A stretch of DNA of 35,000 nt. Source: Chrysomallon squamiferum (taxonomy: Eukaryota > Mollusca > Gastropoda > Neomphalida > Peltospiridae). The stretch is taken from the NCBI GenBank assembly GCA_012295275.1, contig CM022668.1, positions 5,758,989-5,793,988 on the forward strand, written 5' to 3'. Positions 1 through 11,227 of the stretch are shown piece by piece (within the stretch, counting starts at the first letter, position 1; each line of letters begins with the position of its first letter). The notes under the pieces are model-generated. The model had not been told where the DNA came from, did not search any database, and saw only the letters and a program-made list of their open reading frames with translations. The position numbers were made by a program, and so were the translations under genes.

Positions 1-229
1 TTACAGAATTTGAGGTCAGTTTTAAATTGTCGGTGATGTAATGCTTATGACAAATTACATGGTATTTTAATAAGATTTTTAAATTTTAAATTTTTTAATT
101 TTTTTTTTTCCTTCCTAGTTTTCAGCCTTTTTAAAGTCTATTCTAATTAAATATTCATAACGACTGGCAGGACATCAATCATTATTAGCAATCTAAAAAT
201 AGATCAGCGCGCGAAAGAGATGAATTTTC

Positions 230-260
<31 letters not shown>

Positions 261-426
261 GGTTATAATTTAAACGCAGCGAAAAATATTAGATTAACGA
301 TGGTTGTTTTTGTGGGATTTTTCCTTCTATTTTACGTTTGAGTTGTCAGCAAGCTATCGAAAACTAAATAAAGAATAACTAACTTAATTAATTAATTAAA
401 TAATTAATTAAATAATTAATAAATGA
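1..426. other. AT-rich upstream flank, no gene seen
   Basis: AT-rich sequence with a T run of 28 at 230-257 and short TTAA/ATTA-rich stretches near 380-420. I see no coding potential, RNA gene or recognisable element end. Confidence 0.6.
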
Positions 427-431
427 TGATG

Positions 432-479
<48 letters not shown>

Positions 480-920
480 TGAAGCATTAGTGAATGGATG
501 AATAAATACATTAAAAAGTATTTAAAAAAATAATAAAATAAAATGAAATAAAATAAAATAGCAAACAAAAGAAAACAACAATAACAACAACAACAACAAC
601 AACAACAACAGACATGGACATCATTTTATCTTTTTTCAAATCAACAAGAAATAAATGATAGGTTTTATTACGTTAATTATATATGTGCTATAATTGTTAC
701 CTTTATTTGTTTAGAGATTACTTAACCCACCCAAATTCGCCCACGAAAAAAAGAACACAAAAACTGCAATAGACAAAAACACATTTTGAAAAGAACGAGA
801 ACAGTTTTGTAAATTTTATAACTGTTAGTCATGACGTGAATTAACATATTTTCAGTCGCTATTTATTTGTCTGATTTATGTGTAATTATGCTCATCATAA
901 TACCGTACCCATCCCGTCAA

Positions 921-935
<15 letters not shown>
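427..935 (+). repeat. Left arm of a long inverted repeat (dispersed non-coding element)
   Basis: This segment reads as the reverse complement of 27025-27582, roughly 85-90% identical by eye with small indels. Shared landmarks in the same order are an (AAT)n array followed by ATGAAGC..TAGTGAATGGATG, then TTACGTTAA, CTATAATTGTTACC, TTACTTAACCCACCCAAATT, ACACAAAAACTGCA, GTTAGTCATGACGTGAATTA and CCCATCCCGTCAAAAAGA. Similarity stops at an (AAT)n array on one side and at a (GA)n array on the other. This looks like a dispersed repeat family bounded by microsatellites. It could also be an inverted segmental duplication. No ORF is conserved. Confidence 0.85.
431..479. repeat. (AAT)n microsatellite
   Basis: Near-perfect AAT array of about 16 units at the outer edge of the inverted-repeat arm. 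The partner arm has an (ATT)n array at the equivalent edge (27530-27582). Confidence 0.95.

Positions 936-984
<49 letters not shown>
927..984. repeat. (GA)n microsatellite upstream of exon 1
   Basis: Uninterrupted AG run of 58 bp at the inner edge of the inverted-repeat arm. The partner copy near 27025 has only a few CT units there, so the array expanded in this copy. Confidence 0.97.
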
Positions 985-986
<2 letters not shown>

Positions 987-1119
987 AAATAAAGTAACGA
1001 ACTGCATATATTCTAAAGCAGACGACAAACGAAAAAAAAAACATTCGTTAAAAATATTTACTAAAGCTACTGAATTTCCTTCTCTTTTTTTCGCTTTTTC
1101 TCCCCTCAGTGCTATTACA

Positions 1120-1868
1120 CTTATAACTACGAAGCAGCCGGTTTGGCTGGTATGTGTGTGTATATTTGTGTACCTGCCGCAACTATGACGCGCAGTGCAT
1201 GTCGGGACGGACTAGCCTGACCTGCATAACACTGTAAGTTGTTAAACAGAGCCGGGCCCTGTGTTATGGATACAGTAGCAGACGACTGAAACGGTTGTTT
1301 TATTTTTTTTCTAATTTTTTGGCCGGCGCGCACACTCGACTGTCGTCTTTTCCATCTCGCGCTGGGCTTGCACTTTGTTTCCACGTCTGTTTCGTTATTG
1401 TTTGTTGTAGTCCCGACCTAGTTTTGCCAGGAATACCTCGGCCGAGCCTAACTCTCTCTCTCTCTCTGTTTCTCTACCTGCTGACAACAACCGACTCTGT
1501 TTATTGTCGGAAATAGCTACGTACATCTAAGGAGTGTTGCACAGTCTATGTCGTGAAAAGTCGTAGGAGTTTTCGGTGTCATCGTTGGCGGTGTGTGCAA
1601 ACGCCAGCAGCGGCATTGTTTCTCTTGGCAGGGATCAGTAAGGAAGCTCGGAGACTTTTCTCGCAGAGCTGCTTCTGTGATTACAACGATTTTTCTTTTG
1701 TGTTTAGTTTTGTTTTGTTTTGTTGTTCGTTTCTGTTCTCGATTTTGGATTTGTTGTTCTGTTTTACTTATGTCGTGATTGTGTTCGCTTGTTTGGTTGT
1801 ATGGAAAACCAAAAATTAAATGATTAAAGGCTAAAATAATTAAAAAAAAAAAAAGAAAAAAAAAAGAA
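1120..1868 (+). promoter_or_regulatory. Putative promoter and 5' leader of the neurexin-like gene
   Basis: GC and CpG content rises sharply against the AT-rich flank (for example 1180-1260 and 1320-1450). A short CT tract lies at 1452-1468. No clear TATA box is visible, and the transcription start cannot be placed from sequence alone. Upstream ATGs at 1151, 1185, 1198, 1266, 1548, 1770, 1801 and 1820 open only short frames. Those at 1548 and 1770 both read ATG TCG TGA. The last 30 bases before the start codon are almost pure A. Part of this segment could be an unrecognised upstream intron. Confidence 0.45.
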
Positions 1869-2604
1869 ATGGATGCGAAGGAGACTTTGCTTTTTACTCT
1901 TGTCGTCGTCGTCGTTGTGTGCGTTACGTACGTCGAACCGATCACGTTTCTCGGGAGATCGACGACGTACGCGAGGTTCCCCAAATGGAACGCCTGCATC
2001 AACTCGTCGCTCAGTTTCGAGTTCAAGACGGCGTCGAAGGACAAACAGCTCCTGATGTACACCGACGACAACGGCCGCTACGACTTCTTCCAGCTGGCCC
2101 TGGTCTCGGGCCAGGTTCAGCTGTGGATGAACCTGGCGGACGAGCAGGAGGGGATGGTGCAGCTGACGGTGGGGGAGGCGCTGAACGACGGACGCTGGCA
2201 CCAGGTGAAAGTCCGCCGCAACCGCATGAACACCACCCTCTTCGTCGACAGCTACCAGAGCAGCATCATGTCGTTCGGGCAGGACTTCCAGTTCGGCGAC
2301 ATCTACGAGAACAACTACGTCTACTTCGGCGGCATTCCCGGCGGCATCAACACCGTGACGCTGAAAGGATTGGCGCTGCCGTCGTCGAAGCTGCTGAAAC
2401 AGTTCCACGGACAGATAAGGAATATACTCTACTTCAACTGCACGTGCATTCCAGTGAGGGCGGAGGTCATTGACAGCAGGGGCGTGACCCGGACGCCCCG
2501 TGAGGCCTGCGAGTTGAGCAACCCGTGCACGAAGAATTGTCCGTGCATCAGCTTTGACCAGGGTCCTGCTTGCGAGTGCTACAGTACTGACCAGTGTGCT
2601 GACG
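1869..2604 (+). CDS. Neurexin-superfamily protein, exon 1: signal peptide, laminin-G/LNS domain, Cys-rich EGF-like start
   Basis: Encodes residues 1-245 plus the first base of codon 246. The start is fixed by an in-frame TGA at 1821 and a good context (G at -3, G at +4). Residues 1-22 form a signal peptide with the core LLFTLVVVVVVCVTYV, so the product enters the secretory pathway. Residues 27-190 form a laminin-G/LNS domain, with RFPKWNAC (36-43), YTDDNGRYDFFQLAL (64-78), NDGRWHQVKVRRN (106-118) and YFGGIPGG (152-159). These correspond to the first LNS domain of neurexins. Cysteines 214, 220, 224, 226, 235, 237 and 243 form an EGF-like module. N-glycosylation sequons are at N45, N121 and N190. 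Known neurexins are presynaptic adhesion molecules. Alternatives are an axotactin-like or other secreted neurexin relative. The exon ends at G|GTAAGT in phase 1. Third codon positions are GC-rich, unlike the flanks. Confidence 0.92.
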
Positions 2605-2610
2605 GTAAGT
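2605..2610 (+). other. 5' splice site of intron 1
   Basis: GTAAGT, a perfect donor match, follows GACG at the end of the Cys-rich module. Reading through adds about 30 residues, mostly a polyserine run, before a stop at 2694-2696. That supports 2605 as the true exon end. Confidence 0.93.
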
Positions 2611-2624
2611 CAATGTATTTAATA

Positions 2625-2626
2625 AT

Positions 2627-2673
<47 letters not shown>

Positions 2674-3075
2674 TATTATTATCATCATCAATATAATTGT
2701 TTTATTATTATTCTATTATAATAAGTGCCATAATCATCATCAGTATCATCACCATCAACCCCAACGTTGTTATTTATTATTCTACTATATATGTCAGTGT
2801 CATCATCATCATCATCATCATCATCACCATCATCAACCCCAACGTTGTTATTTATTATTCTACTATATGTGTCAATGTCATCATCATCATTTTCATCATC
2901 ATCACCATCATCAACCCCAATGTTATTGTTTTATTATTATTCTATTATAATTAGTGTCATCATCATGATCATAATCATCATCAGTATCATCATTATCATC
3001 ATCAACCCCAACGTTGTCGTTTAATTATTATTCTCTAATATGTGTCAACATCATCATCATCATCATCATCATTAT
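2625..3075. repeat. 78-bp minisatellite with (TCA)n blocks, just inside the intron
   Basis: Starts about 20 bp after the donor. The word CAACCCCAACGTTG (CAACCCCAATGTTA in the third unit) recurs at 2756, 2834, 2912 and 3003, giving periods of 78, 78 and 91 bp. Units consist of (TCA)n, this word, and TTATTTATTATTCTACTATA-like sequence. A purer (TCA)n array at 2628-2670 precedes them. The spurious frames here are Ile- or Ser-rich repeat translations. Confidence 0.9.
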
Positions 3076-3401
3076 TATTATGTATCTGTTTATATAAAAG
3101 AACTGTCTGTAATACGTAAACAAAAAAAAAGCCCCCCAAAATAACAACCTTGCTTTGACTCCCCCCGTTGCTACGACCGCCCCTTCATTACTAACGTGTA
3201 GATGATAAAGTACACGAGTGTGTATGCTGCACAGCACACGTAGCTGAATAAGGAAACGAGCTCAAAGAGTTCATGCAGGTTACTGGCTAAACAATATTTT
3301 ATTTGATGAATCATGTTACATGATGCATTATGTGAGGTGACGAAGCATACAAAGTCATATAGTATCCTAGGTCTTGTGTCTTAATTTCAGATATACTGAG
3401 A
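3076..3401. other. Unique intronic segment
   Basis: Non-repetitive and moderately GC (around 3130-3260), with no ORF of note and no recognised element. A short poly(A) stretch lies at 3121-3129. Confidence 0.6.
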
Positions 3402-3444
<43 letters not shown>

Positions 3445-3635
3445 GTTACTATCATATTATTATTATTATTACTGTTACTACTATTATTATTATTATTACT
3501 ATTATTATTATCATTATTATTACTATTTTATAATTATTAATGTTATTATTATTATTGTTATTGTTCTGTTGTTGCTATTTTTTGATTATTATATTTATTA
3601 CTACTACTACTATTATTATTAGCTTTATTTCTTAC

Positions 3636-3666
<31 letters not shown>

Positions 3667-3720
3667 TGTTAATTTATTTTATTATTATTATTATTTTATT
3701 TTTTTGAAATTTTTGATATT
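3402..3720. repeat. (ATT)n-derived and (ATTT)n simple-sequence block
   Basis: Pure ATT units at 3402-3444 decay into interrupted ATT/ACT units, then (ATTT)n near 3636-3668. The hydrophobic Leu/Tyr-rich frame here is a repeat translation. Confidence 0.9.
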
Positions 3721-3737
3721 TTACGACAGTTGTTATA

Positions 3738-3815
3738 AACAGTTTATCAAAACCAGTTAATTCAGTCAGTTTTTGTCTAACAATTTATCAAAACCAGTTA
3801 AAACCAGTTCTCAGT
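3738..3815. repeat. Local 41-bp direct duplication
   Basis: TTTATCAAAACCAGTTAA-like sequence occurs twice, near 3742 and 3784, followed by a further AAACCAGTT. The surrounding 3815-4020 is unique AT-rich sequence with nothing recognised. Confidence 0.7.
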
Positions 3816-4030
3816 TTTCAATAGCATGCGTTAATAATTTGCCATTAAATTGAGTCTAGAATTTCGTTTATAATTTATCCTGAAATTTGAATTTTCTACA
3901 TATTGAATGTATTCTTTATTTCCTTCTTTCTTATTTCGTTCATTAATTAATTTATTAATTAAATACAAGCTTTTTATCATATTATTTTATAATATTAAGA
4001 TTAGAAGATATACTTAGGAGAAAGAGAAAG

Positions 4031-4038
<8 letters not shown>

Positions 4039-4104
<66 letters not shown>
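4039..4104. repeat. (GA)n microsatellite
   Basis: Uninterrupted AG run of 66 bp, preceded by an A-rich purine stretch. Confidence 0.97.
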
Positions 4105-4106
<2 letters not shown>

Positions 4107-4174
4107 AGTTTAACCTTTTCGTAAATTGTATATTATTTATTAAAGAAACAACATATCTGTAACAATGCATATAA

Positions 4175-4278
4175 CTATCACCATCATCATCATCATCATC
4201 ATCATCTATCATCATCATCATCTTTTCTTCTTTCTGTTCCTTGATTTAACATCTGTGCCCGTCTGCGCACCAGCAAGA

Positions 4279-4309
<31 letters not shown>
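4175..4309. repeat. (ATC)n array and 30-bp poly(A)
   Basis: CATCAT units at 4175-4222 and an A run at 4280-4309. The A run might be a retroposon tail, but I see no target-site duplication or element body. Confidence 0.85.
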
Positions 4310-4313
<4 letters not shown>

Positions 4314-4968
4314 GATTCGCTATTCAACATGCCCTGGTTTCTGTGATACAGGTGTTGATCCGTATATGTGTTTTCTGCTTAATTATCGATTACTTCAGTA
4401 ATATGGCGGCTGTTTCTTTCATAATGTTGGATATTCAATAATTCATCCAGTACTCTGTAAAACTTAAAAAGAAGCCGAGTCAAGCAGAACTGTAGAATGA
4501 AAAGTGAATTAATAAATGCTTCGTAAATCATTATGTCCAAAACGATTGAAATTTATATAAAATAAAAATAATTCGTAAGAATGCTTAAGGTTCAGAAATA
4601 AAATTGTTTTATTTAATTATACGCTGAATCGACATTTAAAATAGGGTTATTTATATTTATATACATAAAATCTATCCCCAAAAAAAAGAAAAAAAAAAAA
4701 AAAAAAAAGAAGACAAAATAGAATTGCTTTGAATTACAAACGATTATTCAAACGATTACAGAAAAATATATAGAACGGTATTTTGTTATCTAAATGAATG
4801 AATGTATTTGTTAACAACATTCAAAGCAGACGACAGTAGTCACGTGACATAATCTATTTCCAGTCAAATGGCGATGAATCATCAAGCAATAAAATCGGTC
4901 AAAAGAGCGACACATTTGATTGAAAGAAAGAGAAAAATATCTCTTCGATTTGTCTCTCTCTCTCTCTC
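4310..4968. other. Unique intronic segment with two candidate factor sites
   Basis: Mostly unique AT-rich sequence with a second A-rich run at 4681-4708. A YY1-type word AATATGGCGGC is at 4400-4410, and a perfect palindrome GTCACGTGAC is at 4839-4848. No gene is seen. Confidence 0.55.
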
Positions 4969-5039
4969 TCTCAAAAATTTCTCCTCCATCTGTCATTCTC
5001 TCTCACACTCTTACTCTCTCAAAAATTTCTCCTCCATTT

Positions 5040-5044
<5 letters not shown>
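4969..5044. repeat. 51-bp direct duplication beside a CT array
   Basis: TCAAAAATTTCTCCTCCAT followed by C/T TGTCATTCTCTCTC is present twice, starting near 4970 and 5021. The pair lies immediately upstream of the main CT run. Confidence 0.85.

Positions 5045-5113
<69 letters not shown>
5045..5113. repeat. (CT)n microsatellite
   Basis: Uninterrupted TC run of 69 bp. It is followed by CT-rich imperfect sequence to about 5200. Confidence 0.97.
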
Positions 5114-5119
<6 letters not shown>

Positions 5120-5200
5120 CTTTGTCTTTTTCTTTCTCTCTCGTCCTCTCTATTCATCCTGACACACTTTCTTTCTTTCTCTCACTCCCTCTCTCCCTTT

Positions 5201-5770
5201 TTTGCAATCATCTGATTTACCTGGACTCGGTATTGGCTAAGGCAGTAAAATGTACGCCTACACTTTACCTTCAATCCCCTGAAGCAAAAAAAAAAAAAAT
5301 AAAAAATAAAAATAAAAAAATAAAAAATAACAAAAATCTGTACTCAATTCGTAACTCGTTACCTGTCTCACGTGAAGCTAAGAAAGGATTGCCGCCTTTG
5401 AAAACCACTGAAGTCTGACAATATTTTAAAAACTTTGTTATGAACAGTGTCAGCCAAAAGACGCTATGTAGTTGACCCGGTTCTACAGGTTATGTATATG
5501 AAGCTGTATATATAATCTGATTATATTAATAAATTAAGTGTGTAGTTTGTGCGGTTCTTATTCGTAACGTGCGATTCTTTCTTTGTTTCCATATCCATCT
5601 GATGATGATGTTGATAAAAATAATAATATAGATAACAACAAATAATGATAATCATATTATTATTATTATTATGATTTTTATTGTTAACAACAATAACAAA
5701 AGTAACTGCAGCAAGAACAATAACAACAACTTTGATAATAATAACTTTCACTTTCTTCATTTTTCTCTCT
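5201..5770. other. Intronic segment, mostly unique
   Basis: Contains A/AAAT-rich sequence at 5286-5330, unique sequence at 5340-5600 (with TCACGTGA at 5368-5375), and AAT/AAC arrays at 5620-5745. No gene is seen. Confidence 0.55.
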
Positions 5771-5918
5771 TTTTGACTATCTGTTTGTCTGTCTGTTTCT
5801 ACCTTGCTTTATTTCTGTCAGTGAATGAATCAATGAGTCAGTCTGTCTGTCTATTTGTCTAATATTAGTTTCTAATCAATCTATTAATCTATCTGTCTGT
5901 CTCTACATACATTATCTA

Positions 5919-6012
<94 letters not shown>

Positions 6013-6050
6013 ACTGTATCTATTAATCTATCTGTCTGTATGTCTGTCTC
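5771..6050. repeat. Compound (TCTG)n-(CT)n repeat
   Basis: TCTG-type tetranucleotides at 5780-5900 and 6030-6050 flank a CT run of 85 bp at 5923-6007. The same TCTG plus CT arrangement recurs near 8300, 23500 and 25100. Confidence 0.93.
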
Positions 6051-6630
6051 ACTGTCTCACTGTCCATCCTTTTTTCCGTCTGTCCTTCCTTGCTAACTAC
6101 AACATTTCCCACACTCTGTACTGAATGACGTATGTGCGTCTGTGATTATGTACAATCACCCGTTATTTCTACTTGAGCGTATCCACTTTTATCAGATCAT
6201 TCATAAGAAATTTATTGTCAGTATCTACAACTGTCAGTCACCCCGTGAACAAAGAACAGGGGAAAAGTCGAGCAGTAAAATATTCACATTTAGGTGTGTG
6301 AGTGTCAGAGTCTACGTTTTTGTGTTTAACTGTACCTGTTTGTTACCGTTTGTGTTATTTAAATGAAAGTACTGTTAAATTCTGGTGTTTAATCTTTCTT
6401 CTTTTATTTTTTTTTTTTTATCTTTGATTTAGTTAATTTGTTTCTTTTATTTTTTGATTCTTTATATTTTCTTTTAATTTTTTTTTTTTTCTTAAAAACT
6501 TTTCTCTCTCTCTCTGTTTGATCTTTCTTTCGTTCTTTATTTCCTTTTATTCATTCTTTTTTTCTTTTTGTTAATTTGATTTTTTTTTCTAGTTTCTGTT
6601 CTTTGTTCTTTTCTTTTATTGTTCTCTTTT

Positions 6631-6661
<31 letters not shown>

Positions 6662-7843
6662 TTACTAATACTACTGCTGTTATTACTGTTATTATTTTAT
6701 TATTATTTTTGTTGCTATGTTTGTTATTATTCGCGTTTTTTTTCTTCTGTTCCATTGTTGTTGTTTTTTCTGTCTTTCTCTTTTCCATCTTTCGCTAACG
6801 TAGAAAAAAACATTTTCTCAAGAAAATAAATATTCGTATTTTTAGCACAATAGACAAATCATAGTTTTGTCTTTGCTAGAAATCTTGTATCAAGACCCGT
6901 TGCTCTTGGCAACCATACAAACGTAGAACCTATGTAAGTAACTGTTATCTACAGCACTCATAAACGTCATGCTCAGAATTCTTCCTCCCTGACACATGAG
7001 AGGTGGGCAGGGGACTTAACTACAGCCACAGATCTGTGATGAAAATATTTTCATTAATTTTCTTATAACACAACGAGATAGGTTTTAAAAATTGAAGTGT
7101 ACTTCAAGTCATACGAATGGATGATCTAAATAAAATTTCCAAGTTATTATTATTATTATTTATTTATTTATTTTTTATTTTTTTGGAGCGATGGTCTATT
7201 GTCAGTCAAAACAAAGAATTAAAACAAAATAATAAAGTTAAGAAACATTTGAACGCCAACATTTTAATTATTCACTCCTGATGCTGTAACAGATGGACAG
7301 ACAAATTTACTTTTTATGATAACGCTTGAAGAAAATTTACACAATATTGGTCAGATTTGTACGCAATGACGTCACAACTACAGAAAAATGCTCTAAACTG
7401 TACTCTTTTACGGTCATACTTAATTATTAATAAAGATTGGACAGCGAAAAATAAAGCATAATTTAGTAATAGGAAGAAATACTGTAAATAAATTCTGCAT
7501 CATCCATGCTCCATAATTAACTTGCAGTCATAAAATAAACTATATTTCTATCGTCACTAGTTTTATTCTTTGTAGTCATTGCTACATCTTGATGCGTTAG
7601 AAAAGAAAAATTTGGTAGCCGTTCCTCGTTCTCTTCATTTCGTGCTGAATCATAAACAGGTTACCACTCACCTTGACTCACTTGATGAGTTCGGCAAACG
7701 ATTCAGGAATACAGTGTATGAGGAGTATTTGGCAGTCGCAGTTTGACTTTCCTCTGTGTCTCACTGTTTGTGTGTGTGCAGTATTAGCTTCATTTCTCTA
7801 TATTTTCTCTGTGATTCTGTATGTTTCGCCTCTTCATTTCTGC

Positions 7844-7845
<2 letters not shown>
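6051..7845. other. Largely unique first third of duplication copy A
   Basis: Holds T-rich sequence at 6390-6790 with (ATTT)n at 6628-6658, then unique sequence to 7845. A 12-bp palindrome CACAGATCTGTG is at 7027-7038 and a perfect CRE octamer TGACGTCA is at 7367-7374. Both recur in copy B (13192-13203 and 13543-13550). No gene is seen. Confidence 0.55.
6142..6366 (+). other. Short open frame preserved in both duplication copies, probably non-coding
   Basis: An ATG at 6148 opens 72 codons (Phe/Leu/Arg mix, no known domain). The copy at 12289-12513 has only two substitutions (C to G at 6306/12453 and 6336/12483), both at silent third positions. Recent duplication alone explains the similarity. 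With no known homology and a location inside an intron, I treat it as a chance frame. Confidence 0.2.

Positions 7846-7927
<82 letters not shown>
7846..7927. repeat. (CT)n microsatellite, copy A, first
   Basis: Uninterrupted CT run of about 82 bp. It is followed by a 54-bp sequence (7927-7980) that is repeated perfectly at 8419-8472. Confidence 0.97.
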
Positions 7928-8472
<545 letters not shown>

Positions 8473-9453
8473 TTTGTCTTTATTTTTCTTCTTCTGCATT
8501 TTTTTTCTTATTAACCTCAAAGCATCATAAGATTGAACACAATTATAATACTATTATAATCAATATAATTAATATATATATGTATATATTACATAATGTT
8601 AAACATAATTAATATTTACATAATGTTCAGTGTAATAAAACGCGTATTAATATTAACCATAGCTGTATTCAGATCATGAGGTGTGTTTCAGAACAGCGTT
8701 GTTTCACTGTAAGCAGACAGAAGCGATTCCCACTGCTAGGAATGCCAATAAACAGAACCAGTTTAATGCGTTACACTTGTAATCTTATAGCAGTGAAAGA
8801 GAAGCGCATGCTTTAGATGCCTAGTTACGCAATTATGAAGAGAAGAAGTCGAAAAAAAACGAGAAGAAATTTCGTAGCCACGGGAATTCTTCTTTGTTTG
8901 TTTTCTTCAGTCGTATTTTCTTTCTGTCTTTTTTTCTTTTTCTTTCAGCAACATTCTTTCTCTTTTCTTTGGTTCTTTTGTATTCCTAATTATTAATTTA
9001 TGTTGTTAAATAATTTAATATGTCTGGAAGTTGTTTCATGAAGCTAACTTTATTTTGTTAGGGAAAAAAAAAACATAAATTAAGTAAATAAATAAGTAAA
9101 AATGATGACGATTATGAAAAGTTCGATGATGATGATGATAACAACAACAAAAACAACAACAATAATAACAACAATAACGATAATAATAATAATAAAATAT
9201 AATATTAACGATATTGATAATAATAATAATAATAATAATAATATAATATATAATAATAATGGTAACAATAATAATATTAATAGTTATGATGATAATCATC
9301 ATGATGATAACGGTAATAATAAACACCTAACATTCCCAGATAACACATTTCACAGCTACTCACAACTTTATAACAACTAGAAACTATGAAACAAACTCGC
9401 AGGAGACTTTATACTGGCACAGACTCGACTACATTACCAAAACAAGCTACACA

Positions 9454-9456
<3 letters not shown>
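8473..9456. other. Copy A: unique block plus trinucleotide block
   Basis: Unique sequence at 8510-9090 (counterpart 14220-14815) includes a CT/T-rich stretch at 8890-8975. GAT/AAC/AAT trinucleotides fill 9100-9320, and Asn-rich frames there are repeat translations. No gene is seen. Confidence 0.55.

Positions 9457-9543
<87 letters not shown>
9457..9543. repeat. (CA)n microsatellite, copy A
   Basis: CA run of about 87 bp. The counterpart in copy B (15160-15213) is about 36 bp shorter, so the arrays diverged after duplication. Confidence 0.95.
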
Positions 9544-9546
<3 letters not shown>

Positions 9547-9575
9547 TCTGTTTGTATATAATGGGTCCATTTCGT

Positions 9576-9675
9576 AGCATGAGGTCGTTGCTGTTGTCTT
9601 GATGGTAGCCGCTGTAGGCATGCAGCAGGTGTGGTTACGTGGGTTTCTTCATCTGTGGGGAATAATAACAAGAGT
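9576..9675. other. 100-bp segment present in copy A, absent from copy B
   Basis: Copy A reads TTCGT, then 100 extra bases, then TTAGTATCC. Copy B joins TTCGT directly to TTAGTATCC at 15250/15251. The copy offset changes from 5,675 to 5,575 exactly here. The only shared sequence at the ends is a single T, which fits a simple deletion in B or an insertion in A. Confidence 0.9.
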
Positions 9676-9801
9676 TTAGTATCCAGATAAAGAGACACAG
9701 ATAGAGGTGTTTGGAGTTTCAACGTTTGATGTGTGTAACGAAGTCCAGATATTTGTTTTGACGTACGACGAACTGTTATTAGAAGGTTTAGTGCATGTTG
9801 T

Positions 9802-10200
9802 GTGCGTGTGTGTGTGTGAGTGTGTGTGTTGTGTCTTGTGTGTGTGTTGTGTGTGTGTGTTGCGTTGTGTGTTGGTTGTGTGTGTGTGTGTAAATGAATG
9901 TATGTGCAGATTACGTCAGCGACAGTGTTTGTTGTGTGGGTTTATCTGTACTGTATCTCTGTCTGATTATGTCAGTCTTTCCGCCTGTTTGTTAATCCTT
10001 TTTGTCTGTTTGTCTGTCCATGCTCCAACCATCCATCCATCCATTCATTCATCCGTCCATCTATCTGTCCGTCTTTTTGCCTGTTTATTTCTCTGTCTGT
10101 CTTTCCAGCCATCCATCTATCCATTTGTCTCTCTCTTCCGTCCGTCCACTCGTTTGTCTGTCTGTTTTATCTGTCTGTCTGTCTGTGTGTCTAAGATACT
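9802..10200. repeat. TG-rich and TCTG/CCAT-rich low-complexity tract, copy A
   Basis: TGTG-rich sequence at 9802-9892, CCAT/ATTC units at 10025-10060 and TCTG units to 10195. The Cys/Val-rich 174-codon frame covering it, also intact in copy B, is a repeat translation. Confidence 0.9.
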
Positions 10201-11224
10201 CAGAGTTATACGTATTTATCGGGTTAGGTGAACCAAACGGACATTTCACCCCTGTTTTACTCTCGCTCTGTTAAAAACACATTCAGAATATTTCTGTCTT
10301 AAACATTTCAATTTATTTACAACATTAACATTAACCCTGTCAGTGTCGAAGCCAGATTTATCAGGCAGAGAGATACCCCAAAGTGATTGCACTGGATATA
10401 AAATTCTTCCAGACGTAAATTTATGATTTTATGAAATAGTTCGGCGGAAGTTGTCAGTGAAACATGGGTGTTTATAAATGACCTCCAACATTTTTGAAAA
10501 GTTGAGTGGGATTCTTCTCGGGAAAGGACATAAATCAAGTTTTAATATTAAATCTGTGAATCATTTATTATCAAAAACTGCAAATTAAAGAAAATGTAAT
10601 ATCGAGACTACTGAAAAACACACACACAAAAAATATATTAATAAACGAATTTATTAGCAAAATAAAAAATAAATGAAAAGATAAATAAAAAAGATTTAAA
10701 AAAAAATAATAATATTTAAGAAATAATAATAAGGGAAAAACATATTATTAAAATAATAATAATAATAATGATAATGATGGTGATAATTATAATTATAATT
10801 ATAATAATAATAAAGTAAAACAGAAATAAAAACCAGCAAATAAGAATTTTTTCTTATCAAAAGCAAAGAATTAATAAATAAATTTTATTTCACATCTGAT
10901 TTCATTTTCATGAAGAATATTTCATTCTTTCTTCTTCTTCTTTTTTTTTTTAATTTTCATTTTAAAGAGAAATATGTTAAACTGCAGTGTATTTTTTATA
11001 ATTTTTCCGAGTGTAAGTAACAGTCTTTGCATATCGAGACTTTTGGTCCGAATATCTTGTTATCTAGCGAGGCCAGATGTTGAGCGTTAAAGATTAAATA
11101 CTGATCAGAATTTATAGCCTCTTAGATTAAGTTAATCGTCGTAAATTATACAACAGAAAAAAACACTGCGAAATGTCTTGTGTCACTGTCGATTCATTTT
11201 ACATTTTTACATAAATCTTAAGTA

Positions 11225-11227
<3 letters not shown>
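10201..11227. other. Copy A: unique AT-rich block
   Basis: Unique at 10200-10620 and 10960-11227. AAT/ATA-rich from 10640 to 10880. It matches 15776-16796 in copy B almost base for base. A minus-strand open frame at 10317-10538 is shared by both copies but matches nothing I recognise. Confidence 0.55.

Noticed and set aside
1295-1819. Sense-strand frames in the leader as an upstream gene
   Set aside because: They begin at TTG or GTG, not ATG, and end before the main start. They are better read as 5' leader with short upstream ORFs.
1517-2408. Minus-strand frames across exon 1
   Set aside because: They are shadows of the GC-rich-third-position coding exon on the plus strand.
4280-4309. Poly(A) run as a retroposon tail (also T runs at 230, 18978 and 31090)
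   Set aside because: No element body, target-site duplication or polyadenylation context could be seen next to these runs.
4868-5418. Long Ser/Leu-rich open frames over CT arrays
   Set aside because: Translation of (CT)n in any frame gives Ser-Leu or Arg-Glu runs without stops. Length alone is not evidence of coding. The same applies at 5918, 7673-8612, 13848-14312, 22220-22693, 23099-24551, 25002, 29957-30609 and 33237-33742.
9707-10231. 174-codon frame, intact in both duplication copies (also 15282-15806)
   Set aside because: It is built of TG and TCTG repeats (Cys/Val then Leu/Ser runs). The copies are too recent for an intact frame to mean selection.
10317-10538. Minus-strand 73-codon frame of ordinary composition, shared with 15883-16113
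   Set aside because: No recognised domain, no splice context, and identity is explained by recent duplication.
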